A DNA stretch of 64,000 bases. It comes from Chlorokybus atmophyticus. Its lineage: Eukaryota; Streptophyta; Chlorokybophyceae; Chlorokybales; Chlorokybaceae. Below, piece by piece: positions 33,484 through 45,715 of the stretch. A program made the position numbers and the translations under genes. The notes beneath the pieces are model-generated. The model had not been told where the DNA came from. It made no database searches and saw only the letters and a program-made list of their open reading frames with translations. The stretch covers positions 1,326,588 to 1,390,587 of the forward strand of contig RHPI01001037.1 of NCBI GenBank assembly GCA_009103225.1, in the 5' to 3' direction. Every line of letters begins with the position of its first letter. The stretch's first letter is position 1.

Positions 33484-35422
33484 TCAGCTTCCGAAGCTTG
33501 TCTCGACAACTTTCGTAAGTACGCCATCACTGCTGCACGCGCTGCTGACTTCAGCAAAACTGCCTTTTGGGTCCTCTCCACAGCTGCGAGCGCAGACAGC
33601 CTGCACATCCTCCAGACTGGTCAAGAAGCCGCGCTAAGCAACATGCGAATACACAAATGACTGCGTGCACGTGCACTGTGGAAGGTATAAGTCACAAACC
33701 GTTTATTGTTGAGCGCCTTGCAATCTGCACCAATTTCAACCAACAGCTTGGACACCGCAAGGCGCCCAGCAACAGCAGCATAGTGCAACGGTGGATCCCC
33801 GTTGCGGTCGCGACCGCAGAGATCAAAGCTTCAGTGCTGGAACAAAGCCTTCACAAGCGTGCCATTTATCCTCTTCCACCATTGCTGCGGCCTGCATGAC
33901 GACATTGTATGAGGTGCTTCAGCAAAGCGCACGACAGCAGTGTGAAGGTAGATTGCCCATGCCCAGATTTACCTCATCACGCCATGAGCAAGCCACTTGA
34001 AAGGGTGACCTGCCATCTGCTTTGGCTGCATTCGGATTGGCTCCCGCTTCCAATAGCCACGTTAGCACTGAACATGTCCACCTTTGGCGGCGACAAACAG
34101 CGGAGTTTCGGTGTCTTTGTTCATGCTAAATACGGCGAAAGTACTCAACAACTCTGTGCGCAACGAACAAGCAACAACTAACTGCAATTGACAGCATATG
34201 TACCTGTCGCTGTTCAGCTTACAACCAGAGGCCTCAATTTCGTTCGCAAGAAGGATCCCCAGAAGGTCTATTTTGTCAGCGTTTACTGCCATGTCGACAG
34301 CCTGATTACTGTCTTGCAACAGCATTCCCCTCGAATAGGGTTGCTGTACAAGCCATTCAACAGCTCTTGTGAAGCCCCTGCAACACAGGTTGTTTCTGAC
34401 ACAATGACCCACACTGACATTGCTTCCCCACTTGTACCCTGAAGCAAGTTTGAATAGGACCGCGTACAAAGTTGCCCCGCTATTGACTAAGTGCAAGAGA
34501 AGTCTGCTTGCATACCTCACCTGTTTATGAGAACATGTGGTAGTGTTTTGGTCGCAGCGGAAATCATCTGTCCCAGTTGCGGATGGAACCGAGCACGAAC
34601 TGCAACAGCGCACAAGCCACCTTGTCCGAGGGCGTTCTAGTGTCAAGCAGCTGAGCAAACTAAATAATCAGCCGATCAAGCTTGCGCAGCTCTTGCGGTT
34701 TGAGTTGTTCAGTCGCCAGCAGACTGAAACCAGTGTAAAATGTTCCACCCTGCACAAACAGCCATGCAACAGCAAGTGAGTACTCGCCCGACCCAACCTG
34801 GCGTAAGTTTGACTGGTAAGTACGACATACACCTCATTATCAAGGACGTCAAGCTCTTCCGGTAACAACTCTTCCGTGACCGTAGGCATGAACGCCTTGC
34901 GAACAGATGCCTCGCGTGCCCATCTGCGAGCTCTCGTGTCCACGCCGCATAACTTGCACAGATCCCGCCAGCTCAGGCCATGGTTGACAATGCCCAGCAT
35001 AACATCATTGGGCAGATTCAACAGCCTGTCTACCTGCCACGAGGTGCACGAAACCGTCAGTCGAGTAACAACTGACCGACATGTCGTGGTCCAGTACAAC
35101 CGTGATCATCAACATCCCCCTCTATTGGTCAAAGCTTACCAGGTCTGGCCCTGTTGGTTGGGTCGACCTTTCTGGTGTCAAACTTGGTTGAATGCTACTC
35201 GGCGTAGAATGGGTGCTCTGTCACGCCATGCACCGCCACGAGGCTCTATATGCAGTTGGACTTGACGTGGCACAACTTGAACCTTCCCACATATTAACAC
35301 CTGACGTCCACACTGGATCACTGCTCTCATAATAGAATAGAGATTGTCATACCAACCTCGTTTTCTCTAAGCTGGCGAGCTCTCTTCTTGACCTCGTCCT
35401 CCCGCGCCTTTCCCGCCTGCAT
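33484..35422 (-). CDS. F-box-like / ankyrin-repeat protein, possibly damaged
   Basis: Clear exons at the head: 35422-35357 (MQAGKAREDEVKKRARQL, a charged helix), 35217-35140 and 35033-34833 (LLNLPNDVMLGIVNHGLSWR with LCKLCGVDTRARRWARE, an F-box-like start). Ankyrin exons follow: about 34377-34204 (FTRAVEWLVQQP, VNADKIDLLGILLANE), 34125 onward to 33973 (DTETPLFVAAKGGHVQ, then LEAGANPNAAKADG, SPFQVACSWRDE), and around 33820-33710 (GDPPLHYAAVAGRLAVSKLL). A final exon ends at 33484. F-box/ankyrin proteins usually act as substrate adaptors of SCF ubiquitin ligases. The middle (34750-34520) could not be modelled cleanly, and inside an ankyrin repeat near 34065 the frame breaks by one base. It could be a pseudogene, a locus with a sequencing error, or have unrecognised introns. 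Confidence 0.65.
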
Positions 35423-36534
35423 GGCCCCATGGCATGGCAGCTCCCGCTTCGTCATGACCGAGATGCCTCACTACCACAGCAAATGCTTCATACCAACAAT
35501 CTCTTTCGTAAGTAAGACTATCTACGCTCTTGCCACCGCCAGCTCCTCGTCCTCATCCACCACCCCCGCCGCCCCCGCCGCCGCGCACAATGCATGCCAC
35601 GCAAGCACGCATTCATAGCATTCAAACAACAACGGGACAGGCAGCGCAGCCAGAACAGGCAGCGAAGTCGTCCAGACAAGAAGAGGATCCATCTCGCCTT
35701 CCGTTTTGCTTCGGCACTTTGCGTCGTTTCGGAAGCCAACTCAGCTTTGTGCGAGAATATTGGCCAGCTATTGATGCTGTCTCGGCGTGTTAGTTAGCGC
35801 TGATCGGCGGTGGCGTGAGCATTGTGGTCGACAGCTTGGCTGTGGAGCGTTGCTCATAGAGATCTAAGTCGTCATTACTACTTAGAGGTGGATCTCTGCT
35901 AGACGCCAGCAACACTGCCCCTCTGCTTGCTGCCTGGAACTCACCAGGCCATCAAGTGGCTTGCTACTGGAGGAGCGGTTGTGTGACGGTTGAAGCTGAC
36001 AGGTGCCCTATCACGCAGGTGAACACACTTGCACAGCCTCGTGCATGTGCGTATGCAACAAGCTACAGACTAGCTGAAGCTGTCTTATAAATTCCAATTT
36101 GTAATTGGTTGTCCTCAATGTTCAATGTTGCGTCCTTACCTTTCCTGCAGCAGCTTGTCTTACGTTCACAGTCTTCAGGCTTCGTTAGAAGCAGAGCTTC
36201 AGCAGAGCTCAACACAACGGCAATGAACACGCCTTGCTGCCGATGACGCTGACTGATTGCTCTTGCAAGCTCTCCTTTAGCATGCACTGGTGACGCATAT
36301 CAAGCATGTTTCACTGCTTTTGCTTGTTGTGTCGGTAGTATAAATGCTTGTATTTCCAAGCACTCATTGCAAACATGGAGACCGCATGCATGCATGTGCG
36401 CGAGTGTCTTTGTCAGTTGTCATATGCGATAGTCCCATACTTTACTCAGTAATTAAATAGAATCTCAATGTTGCAGATGGTAGACGTGCAAATGCAAGGG
36501 CAGTAATCACAGCCCATCAGCAGCAATACCAAGT
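35423..36534. other. Divergent spacer between F-box/ankyrin and second carrier gene
   Basis: It should hold both promoters. CCG-rich stretches near 35540-35590 are open on both strands but show no protein pattern. No other feature is supported. Confidence 0.45.
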
Positions 36535-38718
36535 ATGAAGAGCGCTGATGCAGATGGACGCGACATCGCGGTTGTTGAGAAGCAATCCAGCGGCAAGCAG
36601 AGCTTGCAGCTGCCATCCCTCCCCCCCATGCAGCTGGGTGTGGGCAGCCTACAACCACCGAAGCTGCGTGTGCCCGCACTCAAGTTTGGGACGGACACAG
36701 GTATGCGTGTACATTAGTATGTTGGCACCAACACTGGTGGTTCAGTGGTAGTATCATGCAGCATCATAAAACATCAGATTGCAATTGAGGTAAGGTTGCA
36801 GGCTGGCTCAGAGAATTACCGTAGACATTGTGATGCATCACATACCGCGCGTTTCCAGGATTGCACGCTCGGTGCGTTGAGTGTAGTCCCTGCTGCACCG
36901 TTGCCTCATGCGCTGATGTGCAATTTCTCGCAGTCAACCACATCCTTGCCGGCACAATGGCTCGTACAATTGCACAGGTGAGTGCTCTTCCTCTCTCTCC
37001 CTCTCTCCCTCCCTCCCTCCCTTCTCCTCTCTCCAAAAAGGTTCGTGACACGCAAGCATGATTGTGCGCTCATATGTCGACGACATGAATGCAGGCGTTT
37101 GTGCATCCAATAGATACGATTAAGACACGACTGCAAGCAGTGAAGCCACCTAGCAAGTTGCAACGGTGGCGAGAGAAGATACACACCAAGCACATTCATA
37201 TTGGCAACGTGAACATCGACAACTGGTGGTACAAAGGCCCAAAAGACATCTACCTGGGGCTGACCTGTGCCGTCATCGGCACCATCCCCACGGCTCTCGT
37301 ATACTTTGCCGCTTACGAATGTAAGTTGCATGTGTTTGTGTGTTTGCACGCCAGCTGTCTGTGCTCAGGCACAATGCTTGCTATGCTAACCACCTCCCTT
37401 TGTCATCAGTCAGCAAGCGGCAGTTGGAGAAAATACTGCCACCAGAGGCTGGTTCGTTTGTGCATATTGGCGCAGCATCCACAGGAGCATTAACATCAGC
37501 TTTTGTGCGGGTCAGTTCTGAGTAGCAGGCTCTCTATGCTGAACGGAGCCAAATCTGAATTCTGCTTAGGACTCAGCGCATTTTTATGCTTGTGTACAGG
37601 TGCCAGCAGACACTTTGAAGCATCGCGTTCAGGCTTATGTTGCACCAGGATGTAAGCCATGCACAGCCTGTAATAGTTACACTTGCTTCATCTGGTGCAT
37701 GTTAGTGAGTGCAGTGGCTCATTTCGGACAGTTGTGGAGGCTGCGAAGGATGTTGTCGCCAAGAAAGGACTTCGTGGCTTTTACTCTGGGTTTGCACCGA
37801 CTGTCATGCGAGATGTCCCTGAAATTGCCATTCAGGTGATAAACTGACTGCCTCTCTGATTGCAATGTCCATGGAGACCTCAATCCGTGAACTAACCCAA
37901 GCGCCTGCGTACAGTTCACGGTGTACGAGTTTTTGCGACGAAAACTTGAGAGGTCGCGCCAAGTCAAGAAGTTGAGGTAATCAGTTGTTTGCTGGTTTAT
38001 TGCCGTGTGCAGGAAATTGCAATGGTCAGAGGTTGTCGATGCACCAAGTATTGGCATAACTGTTGCTGTGCAGGACATGGGAGCACCTGTTGCTTGGGGG
38101 GCTAGCAGGCTCTGGTGCAGCACTTTGCACCATGCCGGTAAGCCCTTGTTGCACAGTGAGATGCGCCGCATGCTACACATGTTGGGTTCATCACTGTGTA
38201 ATATGCTGACTGATTGCCCGCACATGTAGCTGGACTTGGTGAAGACACGACAGCAGTGCGGCCTTCAGGGAAGCGTCTTGTCTGCTATGAGATCTGTTGT
38301 AGAGAAAGATGGCGTTGGTGGCTTGTGGGCAGGACTGGTAAGTGCCTTGTCGCATCAGTTGTAGTTTAGCAGCTTGCAAGTGCCCCACCTCTTATGTTAA
38401 TGAGATGCAGTGGTTGTTTTTGTTGTCAATGCAAATGCTTACATGCAGGGACCGCGGTTGACGCAAGTGACCATCATGTCCGCTGTATTTTTCGGGTTGT
38501 TTGAGTACTGCAAGCTGGTAAGGCTACTGCCAATGCTAAGAGCGGTTAGAGCTTACTGCCATGGTCAGAACAGGCAGGACTTTGGTCGGCTCATGTGTTC
38601 CAATGCTCTGCAGGTTGTGAAGCCAGATCGGATGCCGGATGATGCGCTGCTGTTACCCAAGCTTGTGAGGAAGCGCAGGGACAAGATCTGGAAGCGGCAG
38701 TTCGTTTATGCCGAGTAA
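36535..38718 (+). CDS. Mitochondrial carrier family protein, probably organellar, substrate unknown
   Basis: Eleven exons: 36535-36700, 36934-36977, 37095-37320, 37410-37510, 37600-37651, 37732-37835, 37915-37976, 38074-38137, 38230-38337, 38449-38517 and 38614-38718; all phases agree, 366 residues. After a ~55-residue polar leader come the three carrier repeats. Their signatures are HPIDTIKTRLQA, VPADTLKHRVQA and MPLDLVKTRQQ (each P-x-D-x-x-K-x-R). Between them are GFYSGFAPTVMRDVPEIAIQ, FTVYEFLRRKLE, WEHLLLGGLAGSGAALC and GLWAGLGPRLTQVTIMSAVF. The polar leader and the RDVPEIAIQ segment recall plastid S-adenosylmethionine or mitoferrin-like carriers, but the substrate cannot be settled by eye. 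The second intron has a pyrimidine-rich CTCTCCC tract. The repeat-1 loop is longer than usual (KHIHIGNVNIDNWWYKG). Confidence 0.9.
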
Positions 38719-40332
38719 GCCATGTGAGTTTAGGGACATAGACCTTTGCACACGCCTGCCATGACTAGCCTTTCTGGGGTTGTGCCTTGGATGTCTCTCA
38801 CCGATCGCTTCGTAAACAGCCCTCATCGCTGGTGGCCGGTGGTGATGTAACATGCGGGCAAGGCTCCACACAGGGCCGCTGTACTTTTACACCTCACAGA
38901 CAGGTACGCAGCACATGGTATCCACTACAAGTATACCCATGTTAACACATTGCATGCCCAGTGTCAGCCCCTCACAATCCATCCTGCCAGCCACTGGGCT
39001 TGAAGTGTCAAGAGACTGTGCTGAGATTACAACTTGCACGCCTAGTGTTGAAAGCAAGTTGCCTGCCTCAGCGTTCATTGTGGATCTGCTTCTGTACATA
39101 CTGGGAGGCACACAAGTGCTGACATGTTTTGGCATGCAGGTTGTTGGACTTCAAGCTTGTGCTACACGTCCAAGACATTATACAAGGCACATTTACGTGA
39201 GGCTATGTTCATAGACCTAGCAGTCCTGTGCAGTATGGTGCCAAGTAGTGTCCACATGTTCGTTAGCATTGCCGGAATGCCGGCTGCGCACAAACTGTTG
39301 GTGATGCCAGTTCCGTCAGGTAATGAGTGTACTGGCATCTTTCTCACCAGATGATACAGGATGCTGATGTGCATGCTCATCAGTTGACATAGCCTGGTTG
39401 CTTGCTTGTATGACTATGGCATGTCTTGTTTGGGGGCCTCTCTCCACGAGCTCATCACCAACCGTGCGCGCTGTGTGGTACAGCACCGAGGATTGTATAC
39501 ATCTCATATGACAGGATACATGTCCATGTACAGGAAGCGGTGTACATTGCTGGCTTAGGGCATGGCTCTGCTGGAGGGCAACAGTGGCCGTAAGCACAGC
39601 TCCGGCTGGCCACAAACACCGATTTATTCTCGCGATGACCCTATCAGAAGTGGTGGTGTTCTTGGCGTGAAGGCTGTGCACCTAATGCATGCTAGCGTTT
39701 TATTGAGTAGTAGTTGTCAGTTGTGTTGGTATGTTCGTTGACTTGAATTGGATTGGCGTTATGGCTTTAACATCGAGAGCTTGTCGCGTGAGTCATATTA
39801 TACAAGGCGAGCGTTTCATGTCGTGCAATAACACATCTTGAGAGACTAATACAAGGCATCAACGCCTAGAGCAGGCTTGCGCGCGGGCCTTGTGATGAGG
39901 GCAAATGGTTACCCCCCCCCCCCCTCCCCCCTCTTTTCTGTTTTAGGGGTAAAGCAATATTGTATTCGTGGATCCATACAAGACAATGCCATCAAAGTAG
40001 AATTCGTAAGCAGCACTGAACAATCATGTATAAAGTTGCGAGCACGGTAATGCTTGCATGTAGCTCTTATTGCATACCTACGCACCGCAATAACAATCTG
40101 CATCTGTAAGAAAGATTGTTGGCTTTATGTTGAGAGCTTCAATGAACAAAAGAGTGTAATACTAGTCTTGAAATGATCGGTTCACTGTTGGGTATGTAGG
40201 ATACTACTATTACCAATACACGCCTGGTTTCGATTGCCATGATAAATGATAGTAATGCACAGCTGAAGGCGGGGCGCCAAAGAGTTTTGTGCTTGTTACC
40301 CTGTGTCTTATCATCAAACATCGTCACTGAGG
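38719..40332. other. Spacer, 1.6 kb, no gene seen
   Basis: Contains the 3' flank of the carrier gene, a poly-C tract with T interruptions at about 39912-39931, and otherwise unremarkable DNA. No exon-like segment with family resemblance was found. Confidence 0.5.
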
Positions 40333-40917
40333 TCACCTCGGCAAGGTGGCATACTGTACATCGTCGTCAGTAGTCCATGCAAGTAGCATATTCAAATACA
40401 AGAGCTTGTTGAGTTGTCCTGGCGTCATTTCTGTCACGCCTCGATCATTCTCCACGGACTCTTGAACATGAAATGACACCACATAATAGTTCATTCTGTT
40501 CAGTAACTGGTCTTCCTCATCCAAGGTCAGACAGAAATTTTCTTCCATGAATGCGACACCATCGTCCACAGGCACGACAGGTCCTTTGACAATCACCTCA
40601 TGTTCATAGTCTGTGGATCTGTCATCGTCCCATTCACACGTGTGGCCGCCGTCGCGCACAATAGTGTTTAACAAGCACGCCATCTTGCCATCGCTCTTGC
40701 GCACAACTTGCACAATCATATCGACGCATTTCTCAAAATTGCTCGGATGCACCTCTACCGCGAACTCTTTCAAATTGTCGCCAAGTACAAGCAACTGCAC
40801 AACACCAGTTGCATCAACACTCTGCAGTCACACGCGACAACGCTACCAGCATGACACACGACATGCATGTCTTCATCGTACCTGCTGAGCAATGCTGGAG
40901 TGTACAACTTTATCATC
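40333..40917 (-). CDS. Unidentified protein, 3' part (two exons)
   Basis: Two exons, 40917-40882 and 40821-40333, join in phase 0 and end in a stop; the 5' part was not found. The 162-residue final exon is free of low complexity and protein-like: VVQLLVLGDNLKEFAVEVHP, KCVDMIVQVVRKSDGKMAC, DGGHTCEWDDD, DYEHEVIVKGPVVPVDDG and LTPGQ-like PGQLNKLLYLNML. It is acidic overall, and its GGHTCEWDDD could be a metal- or ligand-binding turn. I recognise no family. It lies just downstream of the inositol phosphatase gene on the same strand, so it might be a separate gene or an alternative 3' end; the distance (354 bp after that gene's stop) favours separate. Confidence 0.5.
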
Positions 40918-41271
40918 CTTGTAGATGTGAAGCATGAACAAAAAATGCTGTTAGTTGTGCTGGGTTTAACAGGGCAATGCACGGCAATGCTGTTCACTCA
41001 GTACCAGCTGCTGCAGAAGAATGCTATGACAAGTCAGTGCACACCAGTCGCACACCATTCCCTTCATGCAATGCGGCATAGAATGAATGACAGTCTACAC
41101 ATATTGTAGGAGCGCACAGTAGGTCCATCATGACCCCAACCGACTTGATCTGCATAATTGCTTTGCTTCAACAAGATGCCAACTCGAGCAAATTATGCAC
41201 AAGACTGCTTGAAGGACACAACATGCCCAAGGCATACACTCGTCTCTGCCTCCTGCCTTGAGTGCCATCAA

Positions 41272-43826
41272 TCAGGCAACGGACTCAGTGACAATTGCTT
41301 GGCTTGTGGTTGCCGGCATCGCGCAAAGCGTGTCAAAGTCCTGGTTCATATATGGTGCAGCGATCTCATCCTGTAGATGAAGCTGATATGAGATTCAACC
41401 ATGACAGCACAACGAAAGCGACAATAAGTGACCACAGTGAATGTCTTACCAGGAAGAACTGAAGATCACAATCTGGGCCTCCACATGCCTGCGACACGTT
41501 GATGAATGCTTGTCAATGCAAGCATCCTCAACGCAGCAATGCGTAAGCGGTAACAATGATATATTGCTGCACGACTGCCAAGCATTACCGGAATCTCCAC
41601 AGGTTGCTCATTGTGGAATGCTCGCAGTATAAACCGCGCTTCTGAGCCATCCTCTGCAGCACAGCGGTACAGCACCAGCGCAACATTGCCAGCAAAGGGC
41701 GATACCAAAGCTCCACGAAACTTGCGCTGTGCTATAGCTGCCTGCCCTTCAGGTGACAGCACGTCCGGCATGTCTCGAAGAGCCTCTGTAGAGTCGGTAT
41801 GAACGCGAATGATGAAGATGTTACACAGCCCAATCCCATGCGTGACGAGAACTACGTTGAAGTAGTAGTAAGCACTTACTGAAACACATTTGCTCTGGGC
41901 TGCAGCTGCAGTGATCCTTGCAGTCGGCGTGTACAACATGGCAGGGACAGTCGTGAGGTGCATCGCTACCATACACGTTGTGTTCGGGGTCTTCACGGAA
42001 CAGCCCAAGGGCACAGGTCAAGGGCAGGAGCACCTCTGCATGTGCAATCTGCAACACGAAGTTGATTAGGCCATCAAAAGTGTTAAACACACAGAAGTCA
42101 TCATGGCGGATATGCAGTCTATATAAAACCTGTATCCGAGCACGCTCCACACCAGGCAGTGCTTCGGTAGTTCGGGCATGAGCCATGGCTGCAACCTGTG
42201 CTGCTGTGGCTAAATCATCCACAAGGAGAGCTGCCATCTGTACCAACATTGTCCTCAGACAAATCAGAACAGAAACGTCTGCATACAGTCATTAACTATG
42301 CACCTTACCTGATAGTTCAACGGGGTGCCATAAGCTTTGAGCCGGTACGTCTCGACGTCGTCTTGAAACTCCAAAGCCAAAATCTCTTCTTTTGTAAAGA
42401 GACCGCACGCCCTGTCCGTGACATCTTGCAGAGCTGCCTCAGTCTTACAGAGCATCCACAAAGCATCAACATTGTCGGGCTTCAACTGCAGATCATATCT
42501 GGCGGCCAAGCGGTCTCCCACCGCTGCCAGCACACGTTGCCTTGCGGGTTTCAACTGTGAGGTGACCTTTTCCTTGACTGCTTGATAAGCAGGGCAGTTT
42601 TTATGAAACCGTAGACGCCGATCCACGTTCTTGGACTCTGATGAAACAGCAAACGCGCGATGTCTGCCTGGCCCTAAAGTCCCTTGACCTTCATATAAAC
42701 CTAACCCAAAAGCTGTGGCACTCGCCGATGCCCTTGACACCTACACACAGATGCACGCACACGCACATACAACCACACGCTTATTAACTGTTGCAATGTG
42801 TATGCCCCAGGCTAGCAGCATCATCACTGACTGTAACAGCACAAGTTAAGCAGTAAGCCAAGCAAACAGGTGTTACAAACCTGTGATGCACGAAGCATAT
42901 GTGTGAGCGGATTGTACGCGATCTTCAGCAGCTGCGGGTACCGTTCACGCCAGCGGAAACCTATGTCGTGCATCTCCTCCTCCCCATGCTGGTGCAGCTG
43001 GCCAGCGAGCCATGTCACATTCTCCCATGGTGAGTGCCATTCCTTCAACCACTCCGGGAATTTCGAGCTCACGCTGTCGAGTCCTTGTGTTTGCGCTTGC
43101 AACTCCTTGGCAAGCACTTGGATAGCCCGAAGCTTCTTCAGTGTGGGATACCTTGTGCCATGCCTTGCAACCTGTACGAACGCGCAGGTGGATGCAGACT
43201 GAAACCGGAGTATGAAGAGCAGCAACCCAAGCGATAACACAACGGCCCTCGCATGACCACACTCGCTGCACTTGATGCCTGTGTGCGTGCGTGTGTGCCT
43301 GTATGTAATACTACCCACTGCCAGTGATGTCATACACGCTCATGCAACCATGTACAAACAGGATGCAAGCACACGCACTTGCCATACCAGGTTTATGTGA
43401 ACAGGGGAACACGTTGCTGGTACAGGTGGTAATGCTGTTTTGTTCTGTGCTGCGACTGCTGCGGAATACCTGCACCAGACATGCACCACAATCTCTCAAT
43501 CACGCACGCACAAGGGCACATCGCACTACAGACTCTCCAAAATAAACAACATGCTCTTCTTAAACTGGTCGTGCACTTCAGATCTGTGGTTGCATGCAGT
43601 GTGGACGCACCAGCCCCTTCCAGCACACGCACCGTGTGAATGTTGAGCAGTGCTGTCGGACATCAGAAGTGTCCGTCTCATCAAGAAGCGCACGCTTGCT
43701 CACGAGACCGCCATAAAAGCCCAAGCACAATCCCGCAATCGCTATCGCTATTGCTCCAGCGATAGCCAAGCCAGACGAGCTGACAGCGCTGGACTTGCCG
43801 GCATTGCTATGCTTGCCATCACCAAC
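41272..43826 (-). CDS. MINPP1: Multiple inositol polyphosphate phosphatase (histidine acid phosphatase)
   Basis: Eight phase-consistent exons: 43826-43633, 43469-43388, 43171-42881, 42740-42309, 42237-41880, 41785-41589, 41488-41450 and 41370-41272. A candidate first exon at 43966-43892 joins in phase but is weakly supported. An N-terminal hydrophobic segment (GLAIAGAIAIAIAGLCLG) serves as signal anchor. HCSTFTRYSAA and TCSPVHINL lead into the catalytic VARHGTRYPTLKK (R-H-G-x-R-x-P). Further motifs are LLKIAYNPLTHMLRASQVSR, FHKNCPAYQAVKEK, the proton-donor region AHAEVLLPLTCALGLF (HAE), FRGALVSPFAGNVALVLYRC and CGGPDCDLQFFL. Such enzymes dephosphorylate InsP6 and other inositol phosphates in the secretory pathway. 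An unusual Cys/His-rich insert (DCPCHVVHADCKDHCSCSP) follows the HAE region. Confidence 0.92.
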
Positions 43827-44064
43827 CTAAAAAGTGTGAGGTGCACGACAATGACCTCCAACTAAAAATCAAGCGCATGTTGGGAAGTGACCTCAAAGTG
43901 ATATCCCATGCATAATGTGAAGCACATTAATGCTGCTGAAGCATGGCCACACGTGGATGTGAACATGAGTACAACAATAAACTCTAGTCAATACTGCTGG
44001 TCAAGTCAGCTTGACCCGCAGTACTCACTCACCACATCTGATTGTTTTGCTGCTCCTGACATTG

Positions 44065-44714
44065 CTACGCGCCCTGCTGGTGGCTGCCAACCACATGGAA
44101 AGCGTCAAAGTGTGGCTGTCGCAGTTGCTCCAGCTGCTTGTAGCCCCGCCGCAAAAGGTACTCAATGTACAGATAGTCCTTGCGATCAACCTGCAAGCAG
44201 CAATCGGGTCTCTAGACAGCTGTGCGCATGCGGCGGGCTGCTGGAATGAACACGCAATGCACAGCAGCACAGCACCAGAGCACACGCATGCTGCCTTAAA
44301 CTAAAATGAAGTTGAATTGACAGTGCCTGCATATGCGCTTGGTGAAGCTGACAGCATGTGCCAAGCGTATGGGTAAGAGACTCGCGCATGTTCACAGCCA
44401 ACCCTCAAACTGTGAAATCTTCCAGTGTTGCGAGCGCGCAGCTGTAGAATGCGACCTCACTAACATGCTGTTCATCCCACAGCGAGGAGTCTCCAATACA
44501 TTGGCTGTGTGTTTAATCAGCACTCGAGCAGCAAAGCTGTTGAACAAAGCAGCAATCACACAGCCACCTTGGCGTGGAGGTGGAACTGCTGGCGTGCGAA
44601 CCCTTCAACTTGCGTGCGGACGGCGGGTTCCTTTTCCCTGGCTGCTCGAATGACGTTGCGGTAGAGGGTCAGCACCTGACTCTGCAGGCCGGACAGCCTT
44701 CTCTTCGCGCCCAT
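44065..44714 (-). CDS. LYR-motif protein, SDH assembly factor 1-like
   Basis: Two exons, 44714-44568 and 44190-44065, joined in phase 0, give 90 residues. It starts MGAKRRLSGLQSQVLTLYRN with the L-Y-R motif after a short basic leader, continues FARQQFHLHAK, then VDRKDYLYIEYLLRRGYKQL. The order L-Y-R, then F-x8-, then Y-I-E-Y-L-L-R-R-G is diagnostic of the Complex1_LYR family and closest to SDHAF1, a mitochondrial matrix protein that helps insert iron-sulfur clusters into the SdhB subunit of complex II. Targeting and exact partner are inferred. It ends about 240 bp upstream of the first firm inositol phosphatase exon on the same strand. Confidence 0.85.
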
Positions 44715-45710
44715 GCGACGGCCATGCGACGGAGCACAACTGAAATGGTGACTGCGAGAACTGACGGAGTCCACACCCTACTCTCTGTACTGCGCTACCG
44801 CTTGCTCTCTCCCCTCCCGTAAAACAATAAGCACGCCCTGGAAGCTGCCGAGCACACTGCCGTCACCGCCGCCACCGCCGCTGTGCAACTGCAGCTGCGC
44901 CACTACGATCGCGCCGCTGAATCTCAAGCTTACGTGTGCCTTGCCAGTGTACTTTGCCACGGATGCAGTTTAGCCGATACCTAAGGTGTCTTTAACACTC
45001 AGGGTGTCTTAAACACAATCCAGCAGTGCTCAATACCAGACTTGTATTTCGCATAAACAACATAGCCTACACTGTATAGGCTTACTGGTATCTGTAGCCC
45101 AGATGCAAAAGTATGATGATACACACATGCAGTACATTGCTGACATGTACATCCTAAAGCAATACATGTGTATGAACATGTGTTGCATATGTGGACTTAA
45201 ACGTAAACATTGCTCATAATAACGCTTATAGTAACTTACGATCCTTGTTAATTTTAGCAAATAAAAAAACAGTCAATTCACAATCATCACGATCAGAAGC
45301 AACAATCGACAAAACCTACGTTGCAATTGTATAACACACAACAGTTTGATTCGATTACATAATAAATAGGATGACATTCAACTCAAAATTAACTTAGGTG
45401 CTGAAATTGTACGCAGGTAGCGCATATCATGCGCTATGCGTTTCAAACAGGCGCACGGTGCGTAGAAACTTGACGAGTTTGTAAAAATCGTGTAGTCATA
45501 AAAACTTTAAAGCATTGCTCATCAAATAATATACTTCGCCAATAATTATTTGAATAAGGCCTTAAACTGCATACACTTGCCATTTCAAACCTCAAACTCA
45601 CGCATGTGTGTCAATAGATAGCTGCACATTTGCTTTTAAGCTCAATTATTAAATACAATGCAACAGCAACAACTTGACCTGAAGACGATAATAATGATGC
45701 ATCACTCTCA
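44715..45710. other. AT-rich spacer left of the retrotransposon
   Basis: Holds the LYR gene promoter and AT-rich DNA from 45030 to 45700. No gene seen. The last bases (TCCAT, 45711-45715) form the left copy of the retrotransposon target duplication. Confidence 0.5.
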
Positions 45711-45715
45711 TCCAT

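Noticed and set aside
33484-34850. Possible reassignment of TAG as a sense codon, to explain in-frame stops in the ankyrin gene
   Set aside because: Other genes in the window (for example the RIQ and DUF7148-like genes) end at TAG or TAA at the expected family C-terminus, so the standard code applies.
36735-36760. tRNA-Gly-like GTGGTTCAGTGGTAGTATC
   Set aside because: The D-arm resemblance is not followed by an anticodon stem, a TTCGA loop or an acceptor stem partner; it lies inside an intron of the second carrier gene.
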